A stretch of DNA of 64,000 nt from Mesostigma viride. Its lineage: Eukaryota > Streptophyta > Mesostigmatophyceae > Mesostigmatales > Mesostigmataceae. The position numbers and the translations under genes are program-made. Below, piece after piece: positions 42,021 through 53,900 of this stretch. The notes under the pieces are model-generated. The model was given only the letters and a program-made list of their open reading frames with translations, was not told the DNA's origin and ran no database searches. The number at the start of each line of letters is the position of its first letter. The first letter of the stretch is position 1. The stretch is taken from contig RPFO01000253.1 in the NCBI GenBank assembly GCA_009746045.1, positions 1,493,888-1,557,887 of the forward strand, written 5' to 3'.

Positions 42021-45000
42021 CTAAGCATGGAGTGTGCCCTTGAACTCTGGGATCAGCTTGTCACGCAGGGCCATCTCGTAAAGTGCAATCGCCGACAGCG
42101 CCTTGGAGTCGCCCGTGAACCTCCACAGTTGCTTGTATGGCACCACATGCAGCCGGATCTTCTCGCCGTGTGCCCTCAAGCCCGTGAGCTTGCCCTTGAG
42201 CTTGTCAATAACCTGCCACGGGGCGCCAGCATTATCACCGCAGCCAAGCAGGCGACACCGTCATTGCCAATAAGAACGATGCATGGAAACCCACTTTGTA
42301 ATGCCCCGTTTACAATGCCAGGTATCCAGCACGCGGGGCAAATACAAAATGCACATGCTGATCCTGCCAACGTCTGCTACAGATGCCCTGCATATCTTGC
42401 ATAACGGACACTGGCTCACCATCCAATCACACAAATGTGTGGGTGCGTTACTCTACATAAGCCTAGGGCTTGCAGGCACACACTTCCCTGGCGATCCCGT
42501 AGCACAACTACAGACTATTGCAGACCCACACTCGCTTTCACTGAATGATGATCAAGTCCTGGCACTGCAGGCTAGACCAAAACCTTTTTGCCTAAAAAAA
42601 AGAAATAGAGCACGGGGCGGATGGTGGCAGCCATCGCGGCCATCGCACAGAAGGCGAGGGTGATGTCACCGGTAAACGTGACAGTGGGGTTGATGGCAGC
42701 GATTTCACTTTTTATGGCCTGGAATGCAGCACAGGGATGCGTGGCCAAGCTGAAGGGGAAGGTGCGGCTGCAAGCTGAGTTTTTCTGGCCAGACCTATCC
42801 AGCGCTGTGGGCTCCCTGCCAGGGACCACCCAGGGACCCACCTCGCTGCTGGCCTCCTTACGGTACAGGAACAGCCGGATGTCTTCATCACAGCCGCCCT
42901 GGTTGGTGGTGCGAGGGGATGGGATGGCATGGTTTCATTCATGCCAGGAGGTGGAAAGGTCAGAAACGCCATGCATACATGAAAAAAAACATCCATGATG
43001 GCCAAATGGTATACCTTTAGGGGTATGAGGATTGACGAAATGGGCAGGGCTTCCCGCACGCGAATCCCCAGGGGAGTGCTTTCGACAGGAAAACAATCAG
43101 CGATCCCGTTACGTACCAAGGCTAATGTCCCTAACTGGAACACATAACCAGAAAACAAGCAGCACACACGCAAGAAATCATGGATGCCATACGAAACCAT
43201 ACGAAGAAAAAAATTTGTGATAGTAATAATACAATAATAAAGAACATTTGCGGCTACCATGCCGCACGCTTGTCTGAACGCCCCTACTTGCCTTGCACCC
43301 AGACAACCACACAAAAAAGAGATATGACAATTACTCTTGTATTATTAAGTAACGTGTGTTCTAACTTGCCCGTTAAGACCACAGTGGCGGAGCACATTTC
43401 GCAGGCCACCCTTCCGCTCGCGAATATGCTCACATTCGGTGGATAGATGGATGGGTTACAGTTTGACGTGTGATTTCCCCGAAATCCTTCAACCCTGTTT
43501 TTGCCGTACCATCCTGACCGAAGAGCTAGGCGTTTTGCGCCAAGATCCACCGTCCAAATAGTAGACGCCAATGGAAATGCTCAAATTGCGCCCACTCTCC
43601 ACACGCTGTCCAAATAAATTGAATTTGCAAATTCTTCGAATGTGCTCCGCCAGATAATGATACAGGCACGCATCTCTCGCCATTGCAGGCTTCATGCCAT
43701 CTGCAGTATCGAGGATGAAAGCATGACACGCCTCTGCAAGGGATTGTGACCATGCTCGCACACAAGGACCAACGGGTGACCTACCGCTGGGGTGCAAGCA
43801 TGACACGCCTGCGCAGGGGAATCGTGCGCTCCTGCCCAACCTCTCGGTTTGCCTACCTGCGTGATGCCAAACACCCCGTTGTTAAGTAGGACCATTGCAT
43901 CCAAACTATGGGGGGTTGCCCCCCCAAAGTCCAGCACCCACCTGCGACGGGTACATCGTCTTCTCGGTGGTGTCGGCCAGATGTGACGTCAGGTCCACCA
44001 GCTCCTCCGCTTTTATGCTAATGCCCGTCTCTTCCTTCACCTGCGGAGCCCAGGGAGGGGGGGGGGGGGGGGCAGGGGCACCATTGACCCTGGCCAATGA
44101 TAATTAGCAATACGTTGTGGCCACCTGCGCGAACCGTGCAGGCACATAATGCATTGCTGGGATAAGGGTTGCCTGTGACCGCCACGCACCTCCTTGGCTG
44201 CCACGCCCAAGAAGTCGCCCGTCTGGCCGTCGAGCATGCCCGCAGGGATCTCCAGGGTGAGCCGCCCGATGGGCACGCGGGCCTGGTGGGGGAACAGATG
44301 CCAGCGGTACAGACAATGTTGTCGGATGCAAGTGGAACAAAAGACCATCCGCAATGACCTTTGTTGGAATGCTGGACATTGGACATCACCATGCTCAGCT
44401 CCAATATGTAGGCACTGGGCACAGCCACACAAACACATGGCACCCGCAATAAGGCTACTAAAAACGAACAGACGTACACAATACATGGCTACTAGGGACT
44501 AAAAACTGTAACTATAAATCTATAGATGAACAGAGGCACGGTGAGAGAGCCAGATCGGCAGGGTATGGGCGTCGCAGACTCAGCGGCATGACATGGTTGT
44601 TACCTGACACTGGTATAAGCATTAAGACTACGATTACTCTCAACACAAGCCAAGGAGAGCGCCTTGCGCACGCTGCTTTCTGACACTGCTTTCTGACACT
44701 GCTTTCACTCTTCACCAGCTCACCTGGGGGCCAGCCATATGAAGACCCCCATTCCGTCTCCGCCATGTCATGGGCCAACGACAACCAAGAAGTGCCGCTC
44801 CCCTGGGCATCGCCCAGCCAAGTGGCCCACGAGAAAACAAACTCTTTTTCATAACAGATAAACAATACCGGATCGCCAACATGCACTTTAATAAGCGTAC
44901 GCCCCCCTGATGTATCTGTTGTGTAAATTGAAGCTCTCCTGGTCATGAGCTACGGCCACCGCCCCTGCTGGTATGAGATTCGTTGTTCAACACAGAGTAG

Positions 45001-48000
45001 ACCTGCCCCAGGGCACGCCTCGCCCCACCTGCTCGGTCAGTACCGCGAACGCCTCGCCCGCGTTGTAGAGAAGAATCAATATGGCAACCGCGCCGCCGCG
45101 CGCAAAGACGATGCCAGGCAGCTGAAGGAGCCCAAAACAGAGCGTTATGTCGGGCGGCGCAGGTTTTGTCACAAGTGGCACAATGTGGTGTCAGGCGGGC
45201 CGTGTTGTGATGGGTGGTCACCGTTTGTGCAGCCACCGTTGATGGGCCACCGTGCAGCCACCGTTTGTGTAGAGGTAGCCGCACAGGCAAGGGATGTGTG
45301 TAGGCAAGAAGAGAAAGCTTGAGAGGCTTTGCAACGCGGGCATGGGGGAAGAGCCGAAGAAAACCAGCAGCACAGAGAGGCGAGAACATACACAAACCAA
45401 ATAAAATAGGCACAAACATAGATGCCATACGCCTCATCAAAATGCTACTGTAAAAAATTTGAAAAACAGAGCATGGAGCGCGTGATTCTACGTGCTGCCC
45501 GGCCAATCGCCCAAACACTTTGAGACACCGGACCGGAGGCGCACGCACATATACGCTAACTTTTTGTGAATAGAGCGCGCTCAGGATGCGGCCACCCTCA
45601 CTTTTCTTTGGGGGGGCTGCTGATGGGTTTAAACATCCCACACAGTCCCCATGCCGTTGGACAAATACCTCTAACCTAGGCCATGCTCCCAGATCTTATT
45701 GAAATCAACAGTCAAGTGCACCCAGAGGGCAAGGCTAGCCAATATTCCCGATTTCCCATCGGCAGAGAGCTACATGTCATGCAAAATGCTACATGTACAT
45801 CCCTAGAGGGTGCTTCCACAGCAGCAAAAAAAACAACTAGAGGTGAACATCACAAAAGCACGTGTTAGCTATCTCCCATCCATCCCTCTTCCCCTCATGC
45901 CATCGGATGTGCGGTGTGGCGCCGTACCCGGGTGCCGTCGGAATCGACAACGACCGCCTCAAACTTGGCAAAGCCGATGCGCTTGCCGAACATATCCACC
46001 ACCTGGGGGGAGAGATGGGAGGTGGACGAGGCGATTGGGGAGTAGATCGAGATTGGGGAGTAGATTAAGGCTGCGCAGTAGATCAAGGTTACGCAGTAGA
46101 TCAAGATCGGGGAGTAGATCGAGGATAACGGGTGAGTGGTCCGGAACGCGGGGAGGACAGGGCATGATATGTCGAACCACCGAGGAAGAGCTCAAAGACA
46201 AACAGCAGCCGTGTGCACGGGAGGTGAACACCAGCGGGCGGGCGCGACGGGGAGGGCAGGCGGCGAACGGTCGGGAGCGCGGGCAGACAGGGGGGCAGCA
46301 GTGGTGAGGAAGACCTTGGTGTCACATGACAGCATCAGAGCAGGAAGTCTGCAGGTGCATCCTGCGCGGCACCAGCGTGCATCCTGTTCCGCTTCCCTAA
46401 GACAACCCTGAGGTAGTTCACTAACATCTAACTTAGGTTATTCACTTAGGCCTTCAAGTCTTGATTTGATGCATAATCACAGGTAATGGAGTCGCCTGAT
46501 TTTGGTCAAGCCCCTGGCCTCCATCCCTGAACGTTGAGTCAAAGTTCCCCCTGTAATTCACAATGGCGATCCTGTCAGGGCGTTCTGACCACGATGACAA
46601 CAATGTCCGTGAGTTTGTGCGGTCACTCTCAGTTAGGATGTGGGGTCAGTTGAGGTTTCGAGGGCTAGGCCTTTGCGAGTGATCTGGTGACAGACGGACC
46701 TATGCCTGCGATGAAGTGGTATGTGGGAGGGGGATGGTTGAGCGGGCGACTTCCAGATCCAAAGTTTTAGTCTGCATCGCCATTACGTGCCATGTGATAC
46801 GGCCATTGTTATGGGGGGGAGTCTAGCAAGGGACCGTTAACAGGCTCCCCCCCCACTTTCTCCCTCACCTCCAGATTGTCCAAGGGTCTTCCACCTCTAC
46901 ATTCCGCCCCGCCTCCCATCCCCCTCACACACTTTTTGGCCTCCCTCACACATCTTGCTTGTCAACCGACCTACCCAATATCCCCCCTTCCCCCCCCCCC
47001 CCCATGCACCGAACACGGCACGTTCCGTTCCCCCACCATGCCCCCCCCCCACCCACATCTGCCCACCCAAGCGCTGTCCCGCACGACGCACGTGCAGTTT
47101 TACATAGACCCTGGAGGGCAGGCAGGATTGACAAGGTCGCATCACCCATCTGCTTTCGCTCACCTCTGACAAGGGCGTACAGCGGATAGCAGGAGGGTGT
47201 AGGCGTCTTCTGCAGTGCGTTACCTGGTGGGAACGACAACTCCAAACGGAACGAATACAGCTGCACCCGTGCCTCCTCCACACCTCCCCTTCCCCTCCAC
47301 CAACCTGAAGCTTCAGCTCCTCGATTTTGGTGCCGCCGCCGTTGGGCCCCAGCAGGCCCCCCTTGGGGCTGAACAGCCGCTCCTTCCACTGCTTGAAGAG
47401 CGTGCTCTCCGCAAACATCCTGTGGCCAGTGCACGTCGACCGGGGGGGTCGGGGGGGCGTGGCGCAGTCGGGGGCAAATGCGCGGCTGACATGGATTAAC
47501 GAGCATGGCATGCAAACCCTGACAGGACTAGCTGGATGGTAACCCGTGATAGGCATCCGCGCTACGGACAACGGACAGGAACCACCAACAGATTAGACAG
47601 GACTAACTGGGTGGTAACCCGTGATAGGCATCCGCGATACGGACCATGGACAGGAACCAACAACAGATGAGACAGGACTAGCTGGGTGGTAACCCGTGAT
47701 AGGCATCCGCGATACGGACCATGGACAGGAACCAAGGTTCAATAAAGCCAGCCAAGTACACACCCTAATAGGAGCCCGTGTACTGTCTAGTCGCGCTGGG
47801 GATGTGAGGAGCGATGCTAAGGGAGCAGGCAGGGGATGGAGGGTCGTGGTAAATAAACTATGGAGGGGAGAATGAAAGGGACAAGGGGTGGAACTTTGGG
47901 GGACTAGCAGGGAGTGCCCTCACTAACGGCAACTTGCCCAAGTGACACGTTTCCTACCCACTGTCGACAACCCGCTTCCTTCAGGCATTCCCGTGAAAGA

Positions 48001-48472
48001 TGCCAATAACTTGAGTTGTTTCTGTCAAGGGGGCCCCTTAGTTGAGTTGTTGCTGTTATGTGAAAGATGCCCCTTGCTTGGGTTGTTCCTGTTGAAGGTG
48101 TCCTTGACTTGAGTCATTCCTGTGAAAGATGCCCCTTACTTGGGTTGTTCCTGTCAAGGGGGCCCCTTACTTGAGTTGTTGCTGTTTTGTGAAAGATGCC
48201 CCTTGCTTGGGTTGTTCCTGTTGAAGGTGTCCTTGACTTGAGTCATTCCTGTGAAAGATGCCCCTTACTTGGGTTGTTCCTGTCAAAGGTGCCCCTTACT
48301 TGAGTTGTTACCGAAAACCAGCATGTTTGCTAACAACCCTCCTCCAGCGACAACCCACTCACTTAAGCTGTTCCTCGCTCACGCCCGGGCACGCGGTCAG
48401 CTTGAGCTCCCCATCTCCAAATGGGACCTTGAGGAGGGATGCTGGTGGGGCGTGGGCGGCTGGTTGCGACAT
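42021..48472 (-). CDS. NUDX14: Nudix hydrolase, NUDX14-like ADP-sugar diphosphatase, eight exons
   Basis: Exons in transcript order: 48472-48363, 47419-47305, 46002-45928, 45121-45029, 44282-44190, 44040-43942, 42898-42842, 42212-42021; every junction is GT-AG and in phase, giving 277 residues. In plants this family splits ADP-glucose and ADP-ribose to the nucleoside and sugar monophosphates, in the plastid. Seen: MFAESTLFKQWKERLF (38-53), VDMFGKRIGFAKFEAVV, PGIVFARGGAVAILILL, the Nudix segment from IPAGMLDGQTGDF through AAKEVKEETGI (145-169), GGCDEDIRLFLYR, and KLTGLRAHGEKIRL with ALYEMALRDKLIPEF at the end. The core is KEVKEE where the Nudix box has REUxEE, a Lys-for-Arg change. The start is uncertain: the frame is open upstream, and an ATG at 48595 would add an Ala/Arg/Ser-rich, transit-like leader. 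Confidence 0.92.
47521..47742 (+). repeat. 75-bp tandem repeat in NUDX14-like intron 1 (3 units)
   Basis: GACAGGACTA begins units at 47521, 47596 and 47671; each holds GGTAACCCGTGATAGGCATC. Confidence 0.9.
48022..48310 (+). repeat. 129-bp higher-order repeat in NUDX14-like intron 1
   Basis: CTGTCAA starts units at 48022, 48151 and 48280 (partial). Each unit is built from smaller variants of GAAAGATGCCCCTTACTTGG. Confidence 0.9.
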
Positions 48473-50917
48473 GCCTCCTTGCGCGCGGGTGGACAGGGAA
48501 CGTGCTACCGCAGGGGGGGCTGGGTACACCCAGGGTACGGCTTCTCTCCCTGGGAGAGGGGGCGAGGCGCGACAGGAGAGTGCCGCCGGCTGCATAGTTG
48601 TGACCAGCCAGGCATCCATGTCAGAGGCAATAGGCGGAGCGAGGGGGCGTGATGCACATGAGGCAAAGAGTGGGGCGACGAGAGGAGGCGAGCAGGGCAC
48701 ACACATGAGCCAAAGAGTGGGGCGGGTGAGACCCAAGCGGGGCATAAGTGGGGGGCAACGAGGGCAGGCAGGAAAGGCCGGGCAGGCAGGAGGTACGTGA
48801 AGCAAAGGCATGAGCGACAAGAGCCGGCACGCAGGGGACAGGCCGAGAGGCGGAGAGCAGCAGGGGGGGATATGCGCACGGTGGTGGGCACGGTGGTGGG
48901 CAGGGTAGTGGGCAGACCGTGGTGGGCACGGTGGTGGGCAGGCAGGAGACGAGACAGGCGGCAGCAGCAGGCGATGGCAGCAGGCGCGTCAGCGAGATGC
49001 TGGGTGAAGGAGCCACCACGGGCACCGGCTAGCTGTCGAGGAAAGACTGCACAAAAAATTAAGTAGGGATGGGGGGTACTATCAAAAACATCAAGGACAT
49101 GTGTTGCGCTGATGAGGCGGATAGTGGTGCGCGCAACCGGGCGACGAGGAGGACAGCTTCAGGCGAAATAAGCAAGGCAATTAAATTTGGCAGGAATCAG
49201 CCATCCCTGTTGAATGCAAAAAGAGTACGGAGCTACAGATAGGTAAACAGACGATTCAGCATGCAACACTGACAGAAATTGTCGATTTTAAAAGGCTCGA
49301 GGAAATTATCGCAGGTCAAGGTTGATTTGACGTTGTTTCATTTTGCCATAAGGAATGCTGGTCCAACGGCAGTGGCTCCAGATGGATGGAGAAACAGCTA
49401 GTAGATGCTGTCAATGCAGGCAGCGGAAACAATAGGCTTCGCGAGGGCGACCGCTTCCCTAGATCCCCCCGATTGCATGGATTGCACCAATATACATGCG
49501 AGCATTTCTGTCTCCAATACCTCCTTGAGCTCCAACCAAAAAAAATTCTGGCTATTGGGCTCCATGAACTTGCTAACGCCTTAGTTGCGAAACAAGCAAG
49601 CGAACTCCATCCAAACGAGCAGGGACATGCAGAACACGCGATATTTGAAGTCAGCAAGAAGGGCGGGCCGGAGGATTTTGCAGAAGTGACTGCTCTGTTT
49701 TCAATTACTCATGTGCCCTCCGAATGGGCGGGCATATCGCTGTGCGCCTCGAGCTGCCTAACTGCCTGCTACGGGTAACTGATTGAGTCCTGCCGGGGAC
49801 TTACTGCCTAACTAAGCAATTAAGGATATTTGACGCTGTATCTCATTACCTGGCGACGAAGACCTCGGTAGCTGTATTCACCAGAGGGCTGCAAGAGTGT
49901 CTTGTAAAGCACAGAAGATGCACTGCAGGTTACGGCGAAAGGTGGCTTCAAAGCTGCAATCTGCACGAGGGAAACGAGTGTTAAACGAGGGAGATTAACG
50001 TGCATGTGGACCAGTCCTGTCCACCGTATTTCGCGATTGGGAACAAACAAATTGCAATTTCGGCATTCACTTGGACATACCTCCCCAAATAATAATAACT
50101 TGCGCGAGTCGGTGCAGCTAGGTGCCACAATTCAACGGGCAGCGGGTGACAGAAAATTATCGTCAGTGGCGGCCAGGTGAACCCTAAAGCCTCCCCTACA
50201 GAAGGATTTTATTTTAAGACCTTCTCGAACCGCAGCGCCGCCCTTCAGCTTCCCAGGCCGCCCAGTCGGGGATCTTTGTCTAATAATTACCAGGCCGCCC
50301 ACTGCCCAGTCGGGGATCGTTGGTCACCCGGCCAAACCGGCCCAGACCATGGCTGGATGGTCAACGCCGCGCCGCGAGCCTCCGCGAGCTGATACCGTTG
50401 GACAGGGAGGCCCTCATGGCTCACGCCTGCTGTACAGTACAGTACAGTACTGTACTGTTTGCTCAATAACTGCTTATGCAGGCTCATGCAACGGATGCAA
50501 GCATTGAGCCACTGAGGCACTAGTCCTCCAGTACTTACATACCTACGCCCAACTACAGTAAGCCCAACTTACAGTACCACAGCGCGGGAGCTTAAGTGTA
50601 CCTGCCTTTCCCGCCATCCGTGGCCGGTTTCCCGCCATGCGACCTAGTTGAGAGGCCAGACGTCTTGTCCCAGTAACAAAGATGTCCCTCCCACGTGTCC
50701 ACGCAGGAAAGATGGTCAGGTGTTCTGGAGGATCTGCTGACAACGAGCCTGCCCGATTGTGGGGGTATATGTCGTGCCAACAGCGATACATACGCAGCAC
50801 GCGCGCCACGGCCATAGCCCGAGGTAATTTAACACCGGGCACATACCATCACCGTCCACCCCCCAGAAAATCGCAAGCGTCGCGCATCCATATCGAAACA
50901 CATAATATTCTAACTCA
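48473..50917. other. Divergent intergenic region between NUDX14-like and LysM genes
   Basis: 48473-48820 may hold the NUDX14-like transit sequence. 48880-48945 repeats GGTGGTGGGCA words. An open frame at 49386-49778 (+, 130 codons) has no recognisable features. A perfect CAGTACAGTACAGTACTGTACTG palindromic run lies near 50430-50457. Confidence 0.35.
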
Positions 50918-53900
50918 ATGGCGACCTCCACTCTCTGCGTTCTGCGGGTACCAAATGCGCTCGTTTCGGGCAAAGCTCACGGCTGCGGGAAGAAGGGTCA
51001 TCTGATCTCCTCGGCATCTCGCCCCGGGCAGGTACCGATCGGCAAGTCTTCGACCGTCCCATGCAGAAACAACAAGGCCGCCTTTCCTGCTCAAAGGGGC
51101 GTTGTCGCGATGGCGGACTCGAATGGAATGTTCGACTACGACCCCGCCGACTACGACAGGCCTGCCTTCGATGTCCCTGAGAAGAAGTATGCAATCTCGC
51201 TAATCAACGACGTTAGATCCCACGTGAGGGTGTTCGCCGATCGCTTGCAGGACGAAAGATGCATGTCGTCCGCCTGTGACGGTGGTCATCGCCGTGCATT
51301 GCCCTGCATGATGCTCAGCGCCAGTGAGCATGGACTGCTGCATGCGTTATGTAATAGTACTACCGCATGGAGAGCCGTGTCTCCGATGTGCCAGGATTGG
51401 CCACGTACTGCCAACAGGGCTCGTAGGCACGCATGCCAAATGAACAGTCCTCTTTTTTGGATCTTGGCCCACGCTGTATACTGGTTAGAAAGAAGCTGAT
51501 TAATGCAAGGTGTTTTCTTTCCAGGATCATAATGCCAAGTCTTACATGTATTAGTTATGACTGCGTCTGCACCGTCTTGAATGCGATCGGTGATGGCAAC
51601 GAGCGGACGTCAATCCCACCGTAATATAGCGGGTTTGTTGAAGGTTGAGCTACAGTTGCGGCAAGACAAGGAGAAGAGGGGGGATGCCACATATATGCAC
51701 GCCCTGAACTCGTGATGGATGATGCCCTCGATGGACTGCACTCGACAGACTGAATTTGGCACCTGGCCACCCCTGGTGTTTATTTGAACCTCGGACTTTA
51801 TTGAAAATCTCAAGCCGAACTGAACCTCAAACCTCGAGCTTGTTTGAATCTTAACTGAATTTCAAACTCGATGGAGTCTTTATGCCTGCGCAGGAAGACG
51901 GGCCCCTTCCGCTTCCTGGCGGGTGCCGCCGCGGCCGCGGCGGCGGGCTACGCCGGCTATTCCGTGATCCAAAAGGCCAAGGAGGCCAAGAAGCTTCAGG
52001 AGGAGGCAGGGGTCGCCCATGCGCCCGCGAACGCGTCCACGCCGGGTGTGAAGCGTACGTGGATGCTGACGGGAGGTGCATGCGCAGTGGTGCGGCCACC
52101 GCTTCGCTTGGCAAGGCAATAATTGCAAGGGTCGCACTCCGCGTCTCTCGTGCTGATGGCTGTAGTACCGTACCACCAAGCACATGTTGCCCCCTGTCGG
52201 GAGTTCGTGATCATCGGGGCCGCGATGCACACAATACATGTTGCCCCCTGTCGTGAGTTCATGATCATTGGGTCGTGATGCGCATGTTGCCCCCTGTCGC
52301 AAGTTCGTGATCATCGGGGTTGCGATGCACATAATACATGTTGCCCCCTGTCGCTGACCTGTTACACTGCTGGGGCTGTAGAAGATCTCTCTGGTGGAAA
52401 ATCAAGGGGGGAATATACCAATACCGCTGTATAAGCGCATGGTAGTAGTGTCGATATTAGGGTGATACCGGGGGATGCTGAGATATTAGGGTGATACCGG
52501 GGGATGCTGAGATATTAGGGTGATACCGGGGGATGCTGAGATATTAGGGTGATACCGGGGGATGCTGAGATATTAGGGTGATACCGGGGGATGCTGAGAT
52601 ATTAGGGTGATACCGGGGGATGCTGAGATATTAGGGTGATACCGGGGGATGCTGAGATATTAGGGTGATACCGGGGGATGCTGAGATATTAGGGTGATAC
52701 CGGGGGATGCTGAGATATTAGGGTGATACCGGGGGATGCTGATGGGTAGGATTCCTTAGTCCCAGTATAGCTTTGCTATGCAGTGGAGTAGCCTCACCAT
52801 GACTAGAAAGCTTCGCTACTCCTAGAAACAAGCTTGCATTCAGCCTCCATGCACCCAAGGGCGTTGCGAAAGGGGATTGCCTTGCAGAGCGGTAGGCACA
52901 TGACGTTTCCCTTATCCTCTCATGCCGCCCTTCCCCAGCCTACCTCTGTGAAACGTTTCACTAAAGTTGTTAGCACCTTAGCTTTCAAAGTCTCGTTCGC
53001 CCTACCCCCGCCTGCTTATCTCACTAATTGCATCGCCCCCCACTTGTTAGTCCCCCTGCTTACCCCTATGCTTTCAGCCATGCTCGGGTGCCTCCCTCCC
53101 CCCCATGCCCACCCAGCTGCTCCCCATGCACCAAACGGCACGATTGCTATTGCTTTTTCATCTTTCTTCAGCCCATTCGTTTCACCCTGCATCCATCCCA
53201 TGCCCACCCACGCACGTCCTCCCTTCTGTACAGCGAGCGCGGTGGCGGGTGGCACGGCCACCTACAAGGTGCAACCGGGTGACACGCTGGCCAAGATCGC
53301 GTCGAAATTCGGCACAACCCAGGCCGTGATCCTCGAGGCAAGTGCGGCCGGTGGCCATCCATCCCGTACAATCTGTTTGTTGGTTTGTCCACGCCATTTC
53401 TTGGCCTGTCACATGGCTGCAAGTGGCCCCACGTATGTGTTCCATTTGAAGTTGTGCAAATGGGACTTTTCCATGCGTGGCGTCGCCTGATGCTCGGAGC
53501 CTGGCGTGTGCGTTAGAAAGCCGCCTCTCCGCTTTTCCCCTGGAGGCCATCATGGGACTGCTGCTGCTATACACCCAGCGTATGTCCTAACGGCTGCCGT
53601 TGGCATGAACATGCAACAGTGGCAAGGGGATGAGAAAGATGTCCCCTTCACGTGCTGTGCTATTGTTGCGATTTAGATGTGTGGTTGTTGCTCGCCGGTA
53701 ACCGAGTAGCAGTAGCCAGTTTTAACTGGCCAGTGTAGATGGGATCTGTGTCTGCCCAATTCTGCCTGTTTATTTATGTGCTTCTCATCAAGGGTGTTTC
53801 AAAAAGTAAGAAAGCACACCGTACGTGGCTGGTGGCGGGTGCTGTCTGCTGGTGGGATTGTTTTATCTTATGCTTTCGGTTCGCCACATGCTACTGTGTA

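Noticed and set aside
46897..47571. 224-codon minus-strand ORF as a single gene
   Set aside because: It contains one real exon of the NUDX14-like gene (47305-47419); the rest is intron read-through in Pro/Gly-rich sequence.
52453..52742. Telomere-like array because the unit holds TTAGGG
   Set aside because: TTAGGG occurs once per 29-bp unit inside a LysM intron; it is not a tandem telomere repeat.
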